This document shows positions 56,396 to 64,000 of a stretch of 64,000 nt of DNA, piece by piece. The position numbers and the translations under genes were made by a program. The notes under the pieces were generated by a model, which had not been told where the DNA came from, made no database searches, and saw only the letters and a list, made by a program, of their open reading frames with translations. Position 1 is the first letter of the stretch; the number at the start of each line of letters is the position of its first letter. The DNA comes from Nostoc sp. CENA543 (GTDB lineage Bacteria; Cyanobacteriota; Cyanobacteriia; Cyanobacteriales; Nostocaceae), in the NCBI RefSeq assembly GCF_002896875.1, contig NZ_CP023278.1, forward strand, positions 1,054,001-1,118,000, written 5' to 3'.

Positions 56396-56494
56396 CGCAG
56401 AATTGAAAATTTCACATTAGCAGTTTTAATTTAAAATATCAGTTCTTCAGTCACAAACCATGTAGACTGGTGATTGTAAAGTATAGATTGGTCA

Positions 56495-56800
56495 ATGCCA
56501 AATCCTACACCACAAGCAAAACTAATTCGCGCTCACGTCTTAATTTCCGGTAGAGTCCAGGGAGTAGGGTATCGCTACGCTACTGTCGATACTGCTAGCC
56601 AGTTGGGTTTAACTGGTTGGGTGCGAAATCTTCCTGATGGACGCGTAGAAGCTGTATTTGAAGGGGCGCGGGAGGTTGTGGAAGATATACTACGCTGGTG
56701 TCACGCTGGCCCCCCTGCGGCAGTGGTGCAAGATGTTAAGGTTGAGTATGAACACCCGGAAGGCTTGCGGGGATTTGAAGTGAAGCGCGTTATTGAGTAA
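56495..56800 (+). CDS. acyP: Acylphosphatase
   Basis: 101 residues. Catalytic Arg and Asn are present in ISGRVQGVGYRYATVDTA and GWVRNLPDGRVEAVFEG; the fold ends GLRGFEVKR. It hydrolyses acyl phosphates such as carbamoyl phosphate or 1,3-bisphosphoglycerate. Short, cytoplasmic, single gene; its stop lies 8 bp from that of the convergent pentapeptide gene. Confidence 0.95.
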   Translation: MPNPTPQAKLIRAHVLISGRVQGVGYRYATVDTASQLGLTGWVRNLPDGRVEAVFEGAREVVEDILRWCHAGPPAAVVQDVKVEYEHPEGLRGFEVKRVIE

Positions 56801-56808
56801 GAAAGCCG

Positions 56809-57180
56809 TCATTCAAACTTGTGCATCTTTCTACTGACAGGATCAAAACCCTTAGAAAAGCGGGTGCTGTCATCGTAATAAGCACCTGTTAAATCTGCTC
56901 CATACAACTTAGTGAGATTCAGTTTAGCACCGCGCAGATTTGCTTCATTCAATTTAACACCGCATAAATTCGCTCTAGTCAAATTAGCATTTGCTAAATT
57001 GGCTCGACTTAAGTCTGCTCCCCAAAGTTTAGCTCTCGCTAAGTTAGCACCACTCAAGTCTGCTCCCCATAAATTTATCCCTGGTAAATAAGCTCCTATC
57101 AACTTAGCTCGAATTAAGTTGGCGGCAGGAAAATATCTCTCCCCTGCTGTATAAAGCCTTTGAATATTCTCCGCATCCAT
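56809..57180 (-). CDS. Pentapeptide-repeat protein
   Basis: 123 residues, nearly all pentapeptide repeats of A(N/D)L type (LWGADLSGANLARAKLWGADL). They form a right-handed β-helix of about four turns. The N-terminus IQRLYTAGERYF and C-terminus RFSKGFDPVSRKMHKFE cap it; there is no signal peptide. Function unknown. An STRR array precedes its start codon. Confidence 0.9.
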   Translation of the reverse strand: MDAENIQRLYTAGERYFPAANLIRAKLIGAYLPGINLWGADLSGANLARAKLWGADLSRANLANANLTRANLCGVKLNEANLRGAKLNLTKLYGADLTGAYYDDSTRFSKGFDPVSRKMHKFE

Positions 57181-57195
57181 AGATGATGTATGGCT

Positions 57196-57300
57196 GTTGA
57201 CTAATGAGTAATGAGTGCTGAGTAATGAGTAATGAGTAATGAGTAATGAGTAATGAGTAATGAGTAATGACCATTGACTATTGACTCTTGACTATTAACC
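57196..57300. repeat. STRR array (GAGTAAT heptamers)
   Basis: At least ten contiguous GAGTAAT-type heptamers, with GAGTGCT variants at the start, then TTGACTA-type units. It separates the pentapeptide gene from the alcohol dehydrogenase gene on the same strand. Confidence 0.9.
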
Positions 57301-57311
57301 ACTACTTTCCT

Positions 57312-58322
57312 CTACTCTACAACTAACACAGCTGAACCCTCAATTTCACCGCTACGCAGAGCATCTAAGGCTTCATTTGCTTGAATTAAGGGAAAGGCGT
57401 TAACTTCAGTATGTATGGGAACTTGCGGTGCTAAAGCTAGAAACTCTTCCCCATCTTGACGCGTCAAATTAGCTACAGACCTTAACACCCTTTCTTCCCA
57501 GAGAATACTGTAAGGGAAAGAGGGAATATCGCTCATATGAATTCCGGCACAAACCACCACACCACCTTTAGCCACAGCCCGTAAAGCCGCAGGTACAAGC
57601 TTCCCGACTGGTGCGAAAATAATGGCTGCATCAAGCGGTTCTGGCGGTAATACATCAGAGTCTCCCGCCCAGACTGCACCTAATTGAAGGGCAAATTCTT
57701 GTCCTGCAATATCACCAGAGCGAGTAAACGCAAATACTTGGCGATTTTGATGACGGGCGAGTTGAATGAGGATATGCGCCGATGAACCAAAACCGTAAAA
57801 ACCCAACTTTTGCGCCTCCCCAGTCATTCTATAAGCACGGTAGCCAACCAAACCGCCACACAGCAAAGGCGCAACTTGCAAGTCGGAATAACTGGGATCT
57901 AGAGGGAAGGAAAAACGATGGTCAGCTACAGTATATTCCGCATAGCCACCGTCTAGATTATAACCTGTAAATTGAGCGCGATCGCACAAATTTTCCCGAC
58001 GAGAAAGACAATAAGGGCAAGAATTGCAAGTATATCCCAGCCAAGGCACACCCACACGTTGCCCAATTTGGAAGTTATGAACATCACCTGCAATCCCCTC
58101 TACAGTACCAACAATTTGATGTCCCAAAATCAAAGGTAATTTAGGGTGTGTCAACTCCCCATCAACTATATGCAAATCAGTACGACACACAGCGCAAGCA
58201 TGAACCCGAATCAGCAACTGTCCAGCATTCAAACTAGGTATTGGTACGTCAACTAATCGCAGTGGTTGACGCGGTGACTCCAAAATCATGGCACGCATAT
58301 TAGGGAATGGGGAATTGGGCAT
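57312..58322 (-). CDS. Zinc-dependent alcohol dehydrogenase family protein
   Basis: 336 residues; ATG 58298 (MRAMILES) is the more likely start, eight codons inside the longest frame. Catalytic zinc ligands are C46 (AVCRTDLH) and H68 (ILGHQIVG); structural zinc Cys are C99, C102, C105 and C113. The Rossmann fold begins at LGFYGFGSSA. It resembles MDR-family alcohol dehydrogenases with both zincs, which oxidise or reduce short alcohols/aldehydes with NAD(P)H. A TTGGGCA heptamer array lies just upstream (58310-58345). Confidence 0.9.
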   Translation of the reverse strand: MPNSPFPNMRAMILESPRQPLRLVDVPIPSLNAGQLLIRVHACAVCRTDLHIVDGELTHPKLPLILGHQIVGTVEGIAGDVHNFQIGQRVGVPWLGYTCNSCPYCLSRRENLCDRAQFTGYNLDGGYAEYTVADHRFSFPLDPSYSDLQVAPLLCGGLVGYRAYRMTGEAQKLGFYGFGSSAHILIQLARHQNRQVFAFTRSGDIAGQEFALQLGAVWAGDSDVLPPEPLDAAIIFAPVGKLVPAALRAVAKGGVVVCAGIHMSDIPSFPYSILWEERVLRSVANLTRQDGEEFLALAPQVPIHTEVNAFPLIQANEALDALRSGEIEGSAVLVVE

Positions 58323-58482
58323 TGGGCATTGGGCATTGGGAATGGGAAATGGGGACTGGGGAATGAATATTTCCCATATTAATTAAAGACTCATCTCCTG
58401 TTCATATAACCTCAGCACTATTTCCCCATGCCCAAAATTCTTTAATTTTGAATTTTGAATTTTGAATTGATTGCCCAATGTC

Positions 58483-59271
58483 CTATTTACGGAATATCTC
58501 AGCGAAAAATTGCTGCATTGCTTGCCAGGAACGTTGGTCAGCTATGGGGTTGTATTCTGCACCTTTAATTTCACCTTTGGCATCTGGGTTGGTGAAACTA
58601 TGGACTGTCCGACCATAGGAAATTAATTGCCAGTCAACATTGCCTTGACGCATTTCCGTTTCAAAAGCTTTTAGCTGTGTTTCTGGGATAAACGGGTCAT
58701 CAGCACCATGTAATACTAAGACTTTCGCTTTGATATTCTTCGCATCGCCGGGGTTGGGGGTGTCTAAGTTGCCGTGAAAACTTACCACTCCGGCAATATT
58801 CGCACCGCTACGCGCTAACTCTAAAACAGTTCCACCACCAAAACAATAACCAATGGCGGCAATACGTTTGACATCGGTCAGGGGATTTGATTGTAAAGCT
58901 TTTAACCCAGCGTTGGCTCTTGACCTTAATAAAGGTCGATTTTGACGGTATATTGTCGCCTGTTTACCTGATTCTTCCGTTGTTTTGGGTCTAATACCTT
59001 TACCGTAAATATCCGCAGCAAAAGCCACATAACCCATTTTTGCTAATTGTTCTGTGCGTCTTTTAGCGTAGGATTGTAGGCCATCCCATTCATGCACCAC
59101 CAACACACCAGGACGTTTACCTTTAATGGCATCGTCATAGGCTAGATAGCCTTCTAAAACTGTATTCCCGTCTTTATATTCGATAGTTTTAGTTTGCAGT
59201 GCGGCTAAAGCCTGACCAGAAGCTAAAAGTACAGCTACAGGTGTCAGTAAAACAGAGAGGAGTAATTTCAT
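58483..59271 (-). CDS. Exported dienelactone hydrolase family protein
   Basis: 262 residues. A signal peptide (LLLSVLLTPVAVLLASGQALA, cleavage near residue 24) precedes the DLH α/β-hydrolase fold. The nucleophile is C143 in GYCFGGG, the acid Asp is in GADDPFIP and the His in TVHSFTNP. Family members hydrolyse lactones or esters; export suggests a periplasmic or lumenal role. Substrate unknown. It stands alone, flanked by short AATTTTG repeats (58440-58470) downstream. Confidence 0.9.
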   Translation of the reverse strand: MKLLLSVLLTPVAVLLASGQALAALQTKTIEYKDGNTVLEGYLAYDDAIKGKRPGVLVVHEWDGLQSYAKRRTEQLAKMGYVAFAADIYGKGIRPKTTEESGKQATIYRQNRPLLRSRANAGLKALQSNPLTDVKRIAAIGYCFGGGTVLELARSGANIAGVVSFHGNLDTPNPGDAKNIKAKVLVLHGADDPFIPETQLKAFETEMRQGNVDWQLISYGRTVHSFTNPDAKGEIKGAEYNPIADQRSWQAMQQFFAEIFRK

Positions 59272-59454
59272 TTCTCAGCACCCAAGGGTATATCGGTAAT
59301 GATTATCTCTGGAAAATGGTCAAAAATATATACCGTTTCTGTGACTTTGTGCTAAGTGTTAACACAGTTGATTGCCGTTATCACTACATGAAAAATAGAA
59401 AAAAATTACATTACAATCGATTTTTATCCCTTCAACTGCTGCTCAAATAAAACC

Positions 59455-61560
59455 ATGAGTGCAAATACTTCTATTCCTCAAAATCCCCTACTCAAAGGTT
59501 CTGGCTTACCTCCGTTTGATGACATCACGTCAAACCAAGTCATACCAGCCTTTGAGCAGCTGTTGGCAGAACTCGACCAACAACTTACTGCTTTAGAAGC
59601 TAATGTCCAACCCACTTGGAACGATTTAGTAGAACCCCTAGAACATCTGACTGAACAGCTGTCTTGGAGTTGGGGCATAGTGAATCATTTAATGGGCGTG
59701 AAAAATAGTCCAGAATTGCGTGAAGCTTATGAAACTGTACAACCCCAAGTTATACAGTTCATGAACAAACTAGGACAAAGTCAACCTATATATAATGCTT
59801 TTAAACAACTCCAGGCTAGTGATAGTTGGCAGACTTTAGAGTCAGCACAACAAAGAATTGTAGAAGCAGCTATTCGTGACGCTGAACTGTCTGGCGTGGG
59901 CTTAGAAGGGGAAGTACGGGAACGTTTCAACGCTATTCAAATGGAATTAGCAGAACTTTCTACCAAGTTCTCTAACCATGTCTTAGATGCTACCAAAGCC
60001 TTTAGTTTAACCCTGACCACTAAAGAAGAAGTTGACGGTTTACCCCAAAGCTTACTCAGTTTAGCCGCACAAGCAGCACGCGCAGCTGGCGAAGAAAACG
60101 CCACACCAGAAAATGGCCCCTGGCATATTACATTGGATTTCCCCAGTTACAGTCCTTTCATGCAGCACAGCACCCGCCGAGATTTGCGCGAAAAAATTTA
60201 CAAAGCCTACATCACCCGTGCTGCATCTGGGGAGTTAGATAATCACCCCCTCATCGAAAGGATTTTGGAATTACGCCAAGAACTAGCGAATTTATTGGGT
60301 TTTGGGAATTTTGCCGAATTAAGTTTAGCTAGTAAAATGGCTCCCAATGTCGAGGCGGTGGAAGCACTCTTAGAAGAGTTGCGGAGTGTCAGTTATGACG
60401 CTGCTACCCAAGATTTAGCTGCACTCAAGGCTTTTGCTGCTGCTAAAGGTGCAGCCGAAGCCGAAGATTTGCGACACTGGGATTTGAGTTTTTGGGCGGA
60501 GAGACAACGGGAAGAAAAATTTGCTTTCACCGCCGAAGAATTACGCCCTTACTTTCCTCTTCCCCAAGTGTTAGCAGGCTTGTTTGGCTTAGTTAAGCGG
60601 TTATTCGGTATCACCGTCACTCCTGCTGACGGTCAAGCCCCAGTGTGGCACGAAGATGTCCGTTATTTCCAAATTGCTGATGAAACAGGTAGCCCCATTG
60701 CTTACTTTTATCTAGACCCCTACAGCCGTCCTGCTGAAAAGCGCGGTGGTGCTTGGATGGATGTCTGTATCAATCGCCGGAAAATTACGGACAATGGTGT
60801 AACGTCTATCCGCTTACCTGTGGCGTATTTAATTTGTAACCAAACGCCGCCAGTGGATGGTAAACCCAGCTTGATGACTTTCTATGAAGTGGAAACCCTA
60901 TTCCACGAATTTGGTCACGGTTTGCATCATATGTTGACTAAGGTTGACTACAGTGGAGCATCAGGTATTAATAATGTCGAGTGGGATGCAGTGGAATTAC
61001 CGAGCCAGTTTATGGAAAACTGGTGTTATGAGCGCACCACCTTGTTTAGTATGGCGCAGCATTATGAAACTGGTGAACCGCTACCAGAGCATTATTATCA
61101 AAAACTGCTAGCAGCGCGTAATTACATGAGTGGTAGTGCCATTTTGCGGCAAATTCACTTCAGCAGTGTAGATATAGAATTACATTCCCGCTATCGTCCA
61201 GGTGGGAAGGAAACCGCCGCCGATGTGCGTCACCGTGTAGCTAAAACTACGACTGTGTTACCCCCGCTTCCAGAAGATGCGTTTTTGTGTGCATTTGGGC
61301 ATATTTTTGAAGGTGGTTATGCGGCAGGTTACTACAGTTACAAATGGGCTGAAGTGCTAAGTGCAGATGCTTTTGCAGCCTTTGAAGAAGCGGGACTAGA
61401 AGACGAGGAAGCTATTAAAGCCACAGGTAGACGTTACAGAGATACTGTACTAGCTCTTGGTGGTAGTCAACACCCCATGCAGGTGTTTCAATCATTCCGT
61501 GGCCGTCAACCGAGTACAGCGTCTTTACTCAGACATAACGGGTTGTTAAACGGAAGATAG
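59455..61560 (+). CDS. prlC: M3-family oligopeptidase (oligopeptidase A type)
   Basis: 701 residues. Zinc-site HEFGH at 484-488 (ETLFHEFGHGLHHML), the third ligand Glu in NVEWDAVELPSQFMENW. N-terminal helical domain and C-terminal conserved end GYYSYKWAEVLSADAF. This cytoplasmic metallopeptidase degrades short peptides, including cleaved signal peptides. Length and motifs match OpdA/PrlC. Confidence 0.95.
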   Translation: MSANTSIPQNPLLKGSGLPPFDDITSNQVIPAFEQLLAELDQQLTALEANVQPTWNDLVEPLEHLTEQLSWSWGIVNHLMGVKNSPELREAYETVQPQVIQFMNKLGQSQPIYNAFKQLQASDSWQTLESAQQRIVEAAIRDAELSGVGLEGEVRERFNAIQMELAELSTKFSNHVLDATKAFSLTLTTKEEVDGLPQSLLSLAAQAARAAGEENATPENGPWHITLDFPSYSPFMQHSTRRDLREKIYKAYITRAASGELDNHPLIERILELRQELANLLGFGNFAELSLASKMAPNVEAVEALLEELRSVSYDAATQDLAALKAFAAAKGAAEAEDLRHWDLSFWAERQREEKFAFTAEELRPYFPLPQVLAGLFGLVKRLFGITVTPADGQAPVWHEDVRYFQIADETGSPIAYFYLDPYSRPAEKRGGAWMDVCINRRKITDNGVTSIRLPVAYLICNQTPPVDGKPSLMTFYEVETLFHEFGHGLHHMLTKVDYSGASGINNVEWDAVELPSQFMENWCYERTTLFSMAQHYETGEPLPEHYYQKLLAARNYMSGSAILRQIHFSSVDIELHSRYRPGGKETAADVRHRVAKTTTVLPPLPEDAFLCAFGHIFEGGYAAGYYSYKWAEVLSADAFAAFEEAGLEDEEAIKATGRRYRDTVLALGGSQHPMQVFQSFRGRQPSTASLLRHNGLLNGR

Positions 61561-61565
61561 GGGTA

Positions 61566-61672
61566 TAGAGAGGGGTTTAGGGGTTTAGGGGTTTAGGGTT
61601 GTAGGGAAAATAATCAATTAAATTCTTACACCCTTACACCCTTACACCCTTACACCCTTACACCCCTAAAAA
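61566..61672. repeat. GTTTAGG and CACCCTTA tandem repeats
   Basis: GGGGTTTA heptamer/octamer units (61573-61602), then ACACCCTT units (61628-61668). Together they form another STRR region after prlC. Confidence 0.85.
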
Positions 61673-61679
61673 TAAAAAA

Positions 61680-61699
61680 CCCCTACTTTCGGGTAGGGG
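61680..61699 (-). terminator. Terminator-like hairpin pointing to the minus strand
   Basis: CCCCTAC, loop TTTCGG, GTAGGGG; on the minus strand it is followed by TTTTTTATTTTT. No minus-strand gene is known upstream of it within the window, so it may end an antisense or unseen transcript, or work only as a two-way block after prlC. Confidence 0.4.
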
Positions 61700-62044
61700 A
61701 TTGGTCATTAGTCATCACTTGTTAGCGATCGCCTCCAACATATTGGTTTTTCGGATGATGGCGATCGCATCACAACTTAAAGAATTATAACAATAATCTT
61801 CATCAAGATGTCAAAGTAGATACAACATCAAGCACTTAGCTTTAGGACTCATATTGAATTTTTCAGCGATAAATCGCAACTACGAACCCCTCATTCATAT
61901 TTAATACGTCAGACCACTAGATTTATGAAGTATTGAAAATGAATGTTAAATATTGATGCAAAATCGGAATTTCTCTTGAATTTATTGCGGGATTTTTCAG
62001 ATGATATCTTCAATCATCAAAATAAATGTCAGGAGCTTATTCAG

Positions 62045-62305
62045 GTGTTAACTTCAACCTTACTCGCTGCTGCAACTGCACCATTGGAATGGAATCCCTC
62101 AATCGGCATTATCATGATTGTTGCCAATATCATTGCCATTGCCTTTGGTAAATCCAGCATCAAATATCCCAGTTCAGAACCCGCTTTACCTTCTGCTAAT
62201 CTCTTCGGTGGCTTCGGTTTACCTGCATTGTTAGCAACTACCGCATTTGGTCACATTTTAGGAGCAGGAACAATCTTAGGACTGCACTATCTAGGTAGAT
62301 TCTAG
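62045..62305 (+). CDS. psaK: Photosystem I subunit PsaK
   Basis: Start chosen at GTG 62045, giving 86 residues, the normal PsaK length, with a strong AGGAG about 10 nt upstream. An in-frame ATG at 61943 would add 34 unrelated residues. Two hydrophobic helices (IGIIMIVANIIAIAFG; LLATTAFGHILGAGTILGLHYLG) and the signature PALPSANLFGGFGLPALLATTAFGH identify PsaK. PsaK is a peripheral thylakoid membrane subunit of photosystem I, where IsiA or phycobilisomes may dock. A terminator follows. Confidence 0.94.
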   Translation: MLTSTLLAAATAPLEWNPSIGIIMIVANIIAIAFGKSSIKYPSSEPALPSANLFGGFGLPALLATTAFGHILGAGTILGLHYLGRF

Positions 62306-62426
62306 TACAAAAACCCAGAAATAAACACTCCAACAGCAAAAGTTTTTTGCTCATTTCAGGTGGTATCTCTACTTACTCCATGCTGAACTAAATAATTTAG
62401 TTATTGATTGTTGTGTCTGTATCTAT

Positions 62427-62459
62427 GAACCAGAGAAAATATTCCCTGGTTCTTTTTTT
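62427..62459 (+). terminator. Rho-independent terminator after psaK
   Basis: GAACCAG pairs with CTGGTTC across a short AT-rich loop, followed by TTTTTTT. It lies about 120 bp past the psaK stop codon. The rest of the gap to 62955 holds only TTTTGGA repeats and a short palindromic repeat near 62770. Confidence 0.85.
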
Positions 62460-62552
62460 GGCAATTTATTTTTATTGATTTTTGAGTATTGATACTCTAG
62501 ACGGCTTTGGAAACTCTCGCCATACGCCTTTAGAATTGATAGCTGATGACTG

Positions 62553-62618
62553 ATATCAATTTTGGATTTTGGATTTTGGATTTTGGATTTTGGATTTTGG
62601 ATTTTGGATTTTGGATTA
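62553..62618. repeat. TTTTGGA heptamer array
   Basis: About nine contiguous copies of a TTTTGGA-type heptamer. Typical STRR. Confidence 0.9.
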
Positions 62619-62955
62619 AAAGCCTAGATTCTTAGCCTATTCCAGAATCTGGAAACAATACTACCTATCCCAATTCAGTATGATTCCTGTTCGATGAGAA
62701 TCGGGTTTTGTGGTTCATACCCCGCAAGACAGAGGGCGGAATCAATCTCAAATACTCGCTGTGGTGCGTCTGCTACGCTAACGTCAATCTAAAATTGGTT
62801 GACTAGAGAGCGATCGCTATGGTGTAGTTTGCTTCCTATAGGCTAGAGGAACTAAAATGATATCGCACGCAACATACTCTAAAAATTATACGACTCTAGT
62901 GTTTGAAATTTAAGTAGATGTAAACGTAAATAAAGGGTATAAAAACGTTAAAATT

Positions 62956-63993
62956 ATGGAATTTCCTAATTCTTCCACAAATAATCATCCCTTAGTCACT
63001 GTAATTATTCCGACTTACGGTAGAGAAGAACCACTACGAGATAGCATTGCAGATGTTTTAAATCAAAATTACCCGAATTTTGAAGTTTTGGTAGTAGATC
63101 AATCACCCACGCATCAAGCAGACATACAAAGCTATCTAGAAGAACTAGCCGCGAAAGACAAAATTAAATGGTTTCGCTTGAATTGGGCGAGTTTACCAGG
63201 GGCGCGAAATTATGGTGTGAGAAGGTCTGCGGGTGAAATTATTATTTTCATTGATGATGATGTCAAATTAACGCCTGACTATATCTCAAATCATGTCAAA
63301 AATTATCTGCAAAACCCAGAGATAGGGGCGGTAGCTGGACGGGTGTTTGACAGAATGAAATTAGGTGAGTCTAAGGGAGAGTTTGAGATTGAATATTTAC
63401 CCCCAGAAGCAATGAACCCTGGGATTGCTTGGTATCATATCGATTTAGTACATACCATTAAGCCCCAACAAGTGTTAAGTGCGCGGGGTTGTAATATGTC
63501 TTTCCGTCGGGAAATTTTCACTAAGTATGGACTGCGGTTTGATGAGAGATTTCGCGGTAGTGCTGTCCGGGAAGAATCCGACTTTTGTCTGAGGTTCCGC
63601 AAGACAGGATATAAAATTTGGTATGACCCAGAGGCTTGTTTAGTCCATTTAGGAGAAGAAACTGGGGGGTGTCATGATATTAGTATGCGATCGCTCAAAT
63701 ATCAATTCACTTTCTACCACAATCATTTCCTGATGGCGATGAAAAACCTCACCGCTAGCCAAGCTTTACGTCTATACGCCAGGTTATTTGATTGTCACGT
63801 CCTTGGTCGTCCTCCCTGTCATAAAAGTGGTTCACCAATTAAAGTTTTGACCCGTGGTATTTTCTATATCTTGGGTTTTTTCAATGCTTTAGGGAGTCTT
63901 ATCCGATCTCTGTGGGATGATGGACAAATTTATAGTCGTCTTGATCAAGAATCAATAACTAAGAGTTCAGAGTCATTAGTCATTAGTCATTAG
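62956..63993 (+). CDS. Family 2 glycosyltransferase
   Basis: 345 residues. GT-A fold: VTVIIPTYGREEPLRDSI (15-32), VLVVDQSPTH (45-53), the metal/sugar-nucleotide DDD at 100-102 (FIDDDVKLTPDY), then ARGCNMSFRREIF and a late REESDFCLRFRKTG motif. A C-terminal hydrophobic stretch (GIFYILGFFNALGSLI) may attach it to the membrane. It transfers a sugar to a polysaccharide or lipid acceptor, e.g. exopolysaccharide synthesis; target unknown. The last codons (SLVISH) and stop lie inside a TCATTAG STRR array. Confidence 0.9.
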   Translation: MEFPNSSTNNHPLVTVIIPTYGREEPLRDSIADVLNQNYPNFEVLVVDQSPTHQADIQSYLEELAAKDKIKWFRLNWASLPGARNYGVRRSAGEIIIFIDDDVKLTPDYISNHVKNYLQNPEIGAVAGRVFDRMKLGESKGEFEIEYLPPEAMNPGIAWYHIDLVHTIKPQQVLSARGCNMSFRREIFTKYGLRFDERFRGSAVREESDFCLRFRKTGYKIWYDPEACLVHLGEETGGCHDISMRSLKYQFTFYHNHFLMAMKNLTASQALRLYARLFDCHVLGRPPCHKSGSPIKVLTRGIFYILGFFNALGSLIRSLWDDGQIYSRLDQESITKSSESLVISH

Positions 63994-64000
63994 TCATTAG
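63970..64000. repeat. STRR array at the right edge of the window
   Basis: Contiguous TCATTAG/GTCATTA heptamers that encode the C-terminal end of the glycosyltransferase and run out of the window. Confidence 0.9.

Noticed and set aside
57196-57270. Tandem repeats considered as a CRISPR array
   Set aside because: Units are 7 bp and contiguous with no spacers; they are STRR, as elsewhere in the window. No cas gene is present.
61943-62044. Extended N-terminus for psaK from ATG 61943
   Set aside because: PsaK proteins are ~86 residues and the GTG at 62045 has a good AGGAG; the added 34 residues are unlike PsaK.

Overview
The window looks like chromosomal DNA of a filamentous, heterocyst-forming cyanobacterium of the Nostoc/Anabaena lineage. 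The grounds are abundant HIP1 octamers (GCGATCGC), many arrays of 7-bp short tandem repeats (STRR) between genes, a PsaK photosystem I subunit, an FtsZ with a long N-terminal extension, a PEP-CTERM surface protein, and a dense set of hybrid histidine kinases, TPR/CHAT and pentapeptide proteins. No rRNA, recognisable tRNA or CRISPR array was seen.

Layout. 1-3.5 kb: two minus-strand P-loop NTPases, the first (STAND-like with TPR-like helices) cut by the window edge. 3.9-8.5 kb: ftsQ-ftsZ, then the convergent grxC-gshB pair. 8.8-15.3 kb: a PEP-CTERM protein with a Thr-Pro stalk, a 2OG-Fe(II) oxygenase, TenA, a pentapeptide/TPR lipoprotein-like protein, an AAA+ ATPase and a small His-rich protein, all minus strand. 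16-21 kb: two-component genes. 21.3-23.3 kb: an insertion sequence that cuts off a PhoX/DUF839-like gene. 23.5-28.2 kb: a TPR-CHAT protease-like protein and a short paralogue of its N-terminal region. 28.7-32 kb: dnaX with an intein. 32.2-38.2 kb: three signalling genes (CheY-like regulator, multi-PAS hybrid kinase, GAF kinase). 39-46 kb: xseB-xseA, an Rpn/DUF2887 protein, a small membrane protein, a rhomboid protease and a CHASE2 Ser/Thr kinase. 46-56.8 kb: NYN/LabA-like protein, leuA, a dapF homologue, recQ, Uma2 protein, a DAHP synthase, a GH13 enzyme, a DUF1823-like protein and acylphosphatase. 56.8-64 kb: a pentapeptide protein, zinc alcohol dehydrogenase, dienelactone hydrolase, an M3 peptidase, psaK and a family 2 glycosyltransferase.

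The most unusual feature is in dnaX. A 430-residue intein interrupts the Walker B region (VIDE|CHM). Its splicing motifs read in frame with DnaX, but the LAGLIDADG homing endonuclease inside it (331 codons, 29367-30362) is encoded in a different reading frame of the same DNA. Both frames are open for about 1 kb, and the endonuclease frame has a stop just upstream (29352-29354) followed by an AGGA and an ATG. Internal initiation is therefore the simplest way to express it. A protein-splicing element and a separately translated homing enzyme thus appear to share one stretch of DNA.

Other notable points: a DapF homologue with serine at both catalytic cysteine positions; a TPR-CHAT protein beside a protease-less paralogue; two genes whose last codons and stop lie inside STRR arrays, one losing the end of a receiver domain; an IS whose terminal repeat supplies the stop codon of the truncated neighbour; and several MITE-like inverted-repeat elements abutting genes.
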